A stretch of DNA of 64,000 nt from Isoetes taiwanensis. Lineage: Eukaryota > Streptophyta > Lycopodiopsida > Isoetales > Isoetaceae. The DNA lies in contig JAJEKV010000086.1 of the NCBI GenBank assembly GCA_021234155.1, positions 1,426,001-1,490,000 of the forward strand, written 5' to 3'. The notes beneath the pieces were generated by a model. The model was not told the DNA's origin. It was given only the letters and a program-made list of their open reading frames with translations, and did no database searches. Below, piece by piece: positions 59,916 through 64,000 of the stretch (its first letter is position 1; each line of letters starts with the position of its first letter). The position numbers and the translations under genes are program-made.

Positions 59916-62900
59916 TCAACGATATCTGTATTTCTTGAGAGTATCAATTGCTTTCTTCGAAACCTTATCCAGAAAGTTAGTTAATGGATTGGCTTGAAGA
60001 TACACTTCCACATTCTCAGCTTCTAACAGTAGTTCCAGCCATGGTCTTAGATGTTCGAATAGGAAGTCACCATCTCTTCTGGACGGTTGATAAGTATTGG
60101 GGCATACCATTGTATGTGGATTGTTCTTAAAACCACGGTACGCCATATCATTGACTAGCAATGTATTTTTGTCCATCCAACCTCCCTTTATTTCAGAATA
60201 AACTTTGCTCAACTCCTTCAACAAGACAGGTTTCCTTTCAACTTTGAGTGCCGTATTTGTGCACTTAGCTGAAGACCATGTAAACTGTAATTTTTCTCGA
60301 ACAGCTCTTTCAAACATCTGATTCAGAATAAGATTAGTTGCAGTGCTGCTCAATGTTGTCCAAATGGCAATCTTGAAGTGCTTCATGCACCACTCTAGAA
60401 GCTCCTTGGCTCTGGGGCGCAATACAGCTATCTTTGTGTGATTAAGGTGCTTAAGTTCTGCACCATCCATGACACAACTTGGCAATGGCTCTGTATTTTC
60501 AAATAGCTTCATCAACACTCCATCTAGCTCAAAAATCAAAAGCTTTTTATGCGACTTTATCCTTTTGGTACATGTGGACTTGGAAGGACTGCCAAAAACT
60601 TCACCGCGTTTACTTTTCCTCGTTGCAGCAATTAAAGCCCTTTTATTTCCTGGAAGAAAATGCTTTCAAATAAACAAACATAATCACTTCATACAAAAAA
60701 ATAAAGAATTACCAGGTGAAACAGATTCTTCAGATTGCGATCGATGAGATGTCTCTTTCTTTGTCTTCACAACTGGACTACATGATGAAATTGGAAGACT
60801 CAGATGGGTTTCGATGGCCTTATTATCCTCTGCTACACCATCAAACTTTGATTGAGACAAAGTAGCCTTCCCATTGTCAAGAAGCGGACTGCCCACATTC
60901 AGTTTCTTTCCAAAAGGTGATGAAGCGGTGTCACTCATATCTTTCCCATCTTGCAGTCTCTTTAACCCTACAAGCATTACAAAAATTGATAATATGTAAT
61001 AACAAATATTTTTCCTCTGCAGAAAGCATGTATTACCTGGCGAAATCATCATCGTCTTTGGCTCATTCTCTTCATGAAAAACTAATTCTTTGTTGTTACC
61101 TTCAACTTCTACAGTAGTACCTATCTTTGATGAGTGGCCTTGAATAGCTAGATCATACATAAATAAAAAAAAAAAAAAACATTGTCATGAGTGGCCTTGA
61201 ATATCTAGATCATACATAAATTAAAAAACTAGCAATCAAAAGACATGAATCTTGGAATCTAGGAACCAACAATCATTACTAGCAATCTAGGAATGACTTC
61301 ACTTACCATCATTGTTGTCAATTTGTTCGTCTTCAGAAACATCACTGATCACATGCACATCCTCGGTAGTTGTTAAAGCTCTGCTCAAACGTCTAGGCAC
61401 AAGCTTATGCTCTTTGATAAATGATAAGGATGCTGGAGTGGAGCCAATGCCTTTTGAAGGCAAATTTTCTGTTCCAATATCAAACCAGCAATCATTAACA
61501 ACATACTATGAAGATGAAAAAAAAATATGCATATAGACCAACCATTCGAATATGCTATCATATTAATCTTGGTCCCATGATGCTTCTTTAAACCAAGAAA
61601 AAACAACCAATTGTCTGACATGCTATGTCCACAACCGCTATCGCAACACATCGTAGTGCCACTACACAAGAAAAACTATGTTAGATAATCCTACAAATTT
61701 AAAAAATTATAGATGGGAAGATGCTACCTGAAATGCGCTAGGCAGCATGTGACATGATATGCATGCTTGCACTCAACAATTATGACTGGTAGAAGCATCT
61801 CACTGGTATTGAGTGATCTTTCACAAAATGGGCATGTTTCCTTCAAATTGATGCTTGAATATTCATTTCTGCTAGCACCAAGAACAAGCGTTTCTGGCAA
61901 AAAGGGACTTAACTGAAATGGTCGGCACATAATTTGGCGAGCTGCCAAAAGCCTCGTAAGGCAGGGCCTCAAGTTGTTCAACTGCTCTAGCTCCGCATCT
62001 CTACAAATTTCGGAGATTGACAAGTCTTTTGATGCTTGACTCAAAGCTAACTGCACCTCTTCAAGTTCCCTGATTTGAAGGTCAATGACTGCCTCAACAC
62101 CTTCCTTTGCTGCACTTGATAGCTGTATTATCAAATCACGATACTTTTTTATTTCAGTGGCCAAACGAACCTGTTTAACTTCTAGATCTTTCATATTTTC
62201 TCTTATGTCAAAGCACTTATCATCATGCAGTTGCAGTTCAAGTGTCAGTTTTGTGACACCATGTTCTGCATTTGCAATCCATTCCTTCAAGATCCTTGAC
62301 ATTTCTATAATGCAAGAAGATAATTAGATTAAAAACATAACTAATTTAATGAAACTCAGATTGAATTAGATTACAAACATAACTTCAAGACAGACTTAGA
62401 CTTAGACTTACACTTAGACTAAGGCTTACACTTAGACAGAATGACTGATTTAGACTGACTTAGACTTAGACAGACTTAGACAGGCTGACTTAGATGCTGA
62501 CTTAGACTGACTTAGACTTACACTAACTTAGACTAAGACATACTTAGACAGACTTACACTTAGACTTAGATAGACTTAGACTGATTTAGACTTAGACAGA
62601 ATTAGACTAGACTGACTTAGACTTGGACAGACTTAGACAAAATTAGACTGACTCGGATTAAGACAGACTTAGACAGAGTTAGACTGACTTAGACTTAGAC
62701 AGACTTAGACAGAATTAGACTAATTTAGACTTAGACAGACTTAGAGTTAGACAGACTTAGACTTAGATTAAGACTTAATTAGACTTACACTTGAAATCAG
62801 ACTAAGAATTACTATGACAATGGAGCTAAGAGAATAAATGAATATAAAAAACTAGAGTTGAATAATACCTGGATTTTCTGTTGCATAATTGGCATCATTT

Positions 62901-63370
62901 GTCACGTTGGAGCTACCAAGGTTTTGTGAAGTTAACTTATGAAGAACCAGCGGTGCAGTCGGAGACAAACCCACTGGAGGAGTAACGTTTACCGTGCCAC
63001 TTTCTAGCTCATCATCCACATTGTTTGCAAGTGCTCTACTTTTTGAAGCTGATTTTGCATGCTCATAGAAGCTCATCCAGTCTATTTCACGCCCATTACA
63101 ATGTAACAGAAATGCCATTGCCAGTGCTTGGGGTACCTGCCCTCCTAAAACCTTGGTTCGATCATGTATTTTGTTGTATAATGACAAGAATTCTTCCTTC
63201 TTGTTTTCCTTTAATAATTTGAACCTGTAACAAGCCTTTCCATTTACCTTCGGACCCCACATCTTCCGCATGTCATTATCATCAACATGCCTTTCCGATC
63301 TATACAACTCTTTATAGGTAAAGCCTTTGTCACTCAAATCGGGAATCGCATGATTTGGAACCGCTTCCAT
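59916..63370 (-). CDS. Coiled-coil, RING-like, HAD (FCP1/SCP-like) fusion protein
   Basis: Seven minus-strand exons with GT-AG introns join into one uninterrupted 819-residue frame: 62869-63370, 61728-62304, 61543-61661, 61307-61468, 61037-61147, 60713-60967, 59916-60649. Residues 1-167 form a helical N-terminal domain (REIDWMSFYEHAKS) related to copy A. Residues ~170-290 are coiled coil. A RING-like finger follows: C325-x2-C328, C346-x-H348-x2-H351-x2-C354, C365-x4-C370. Residues ~400-605 are a Ser/Lys-rich linker. The end is an FCP1/SCP-type HAD domain: IFELDGVL at 614-621 (the first Asp of DxD is Glu616), RPRAKELLEW, WTTLS with T673/T674, and LLVNDMAYRGFKNNPH (N742-D743 where DD or DN is usual). 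This makes phosphatase activity doubtful. RING suggests ubiquitin ligation; both roles are inference. Convergent with the transposase-like gene, as in element A. Confidence 0.8.
62256..62383 (-). repeat. Perfect 128-bp inverted repeat, right arm (original location)
   Basis: The copy that lies in the gene itself: intron 1 acceptor and start of exon 2. Its outer edge at 62383 coincides with the start of the TTAGAC-rich minisatellite. Confidence 0.97.
62384..62800. repeat. TTAGAC-type minisatellite in intron 1
   Basis: About 415 bp built from CTTAGACA, GACTTAGA and GACTGACTTAGA variants, mostly hexamer-based (TTAGAC) with interspersed TGAC. It occupies most of intron 1 of the RING/HAD gene. Confidence 0.9.
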
Positions 63371-64000
63371 GAGATCACAAGCTGATGACCTGTTAATGCA
63401 ACTTTACATTAGATTTCTGACAACATAATGAATACAATTGCAATATAAGGACAAAAGAAATACTATGGTCTAAGAGGTGCATCTATTGCCTATCTATAAA
63501 AGACTGCATCTATTGCCTATCACAACAAATTATCAAAACTGACCTGTCTCCTGCCTCATAAATCAGCATCACAACCTTAAGGGTTCAGGCTTACCATGAT
63601 TAAAGCCTTACATCTATCACATAAAATCTAAAGGAAGAAATAACAATGTAGGAAGTTTTATACGATGCCATTTTGTCAGATTACTTTCCCATTCTAAATT
63701 CCCGTTCTTCTTAGTATTGCATCTTGCACAAAGAATGAAACTACCTGTAACATACATGATGGCAAAACAGAAAATTGAGATGAGTACATACTTTTCTTCA
63801 AGTATTTGATTCGGTGGAGAGCTAGAGAGGCCGAAATGTTCAATATATAACATAACATTATAACATGAAATACAATGGCAATATAAGAAGGACAAATAAC
63901 AAGAAATATTAATTGGTCTAAAGGTTCTGTTGAGAAGCATGGAGATGTATGCAAACATTGCAAGAGCAAGAAATCAAAATGGTAGAGTAGAGCTAACAAA
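63371..64000. other. Upstream of the RING/HAD gene, window edge
   Basis: Would hold the promoter of the minus-strand gene. No terminal inverted repeat like that of element A was found before the window ends, so the right boundary of locus B, if it is an element, lies outside. Confidence 0.4.

Noticed and set aside
62384-62800. TTAGAC array as an interstitial telomere repeat or CRISPR-like array
   Set aside because: Plant telomere repeat is TTTAGGG (or related), not TTAGAC; units are degenerate, with no spacers of constant length, and the array is intronic.

Overview
The window reads as nuclear DNA of a land plant. It carries three ordinary plant genes with spliceosomal GT-AG introns: an NPH3/RPT2-like BTB protein (minus strand, 17.6-19.9 kb), a type II metacaspase (plus strand, 44.6-46.0 kb) and the C-terminal exons of an organellar ribosomal protein L19 (minus strand, 13.5-14.0 kb). 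They sit in a gene-poor, AT-rich background full of L1-type LINEs, a Ty3 chromovirus, LTR-element relics, foldback repeats and microsatellites. Gene density and repeat content would fit a fern, lycophyte, gymnosperm or similar large plant genome, but the species cannot be fixed from sequence alone.

Layout: 1-4.2 kb, CpG-rich sequence with many broken open frames of unknown origin. 4.2-8.06 kb, a decayed L1-type LINE. 9.17-12.36 kb, a second CpG-rich stretch bounded by two copies of a GC-rich palindrome. 13.5-14.0 kb, L19. 15.6 kb, a 125-bp hairpin. 16.6 kb, an 84-bp tandem repeat. 17.6-19.9 kb, NPH3-like gene. 22.0-23.0 kb, a cluster of foldback repeats. 24.4-25.8 kb, a second LINE relic. 25.8-31.8 kb, nested LTR elements: a dead Ty3 chromovirus on the minus strand, interrupted by a small non-coding LTR element that holds six tandem hairpins, followed by a Ty1/copia-like LTR. 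32.3-38.75 kb, a 6.4-kb element (A) with imperfect terminal inverted repeats and two convergent genes. 42.3-44.4 kb, small inverted-repeat elements, one just upstream of the metacaspase. 50.5-52.2 kb, (CT)n tracts around the end of another LINE. 53.7-63.4 kb, a better-preserved locus (B) with the same convergent two-gene plan as element A.

The most interesting system is the A/B pair. The plus-strand gene encodes a predicted DDE-type transposase-like protein with an N-terminal basic/helical DNA-binding-like part, a Cys/His cluster and a D...SDG.ASQFK...HGKGEHD core. The minus-strand gene encodes an alpha-helical/coiled-coil protein with a RING-like finger. In copy B this second gene assembles, using seven exons with clean splice sites, into one uninterrupted 819-residue frame that adds an FCP1/SCP-like HAD phosphatase domain whose catalytic aspartates look altered. 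Copy A is a decayed relative with the same order and orientation inside recognisable inverted termini. This suggests a two-gene DNA transposon family, or a domesticated derivative of one. Copy B also contains a perfect 128-bp inverted repeat that duplicates an intron/exon boundary of the second gene.
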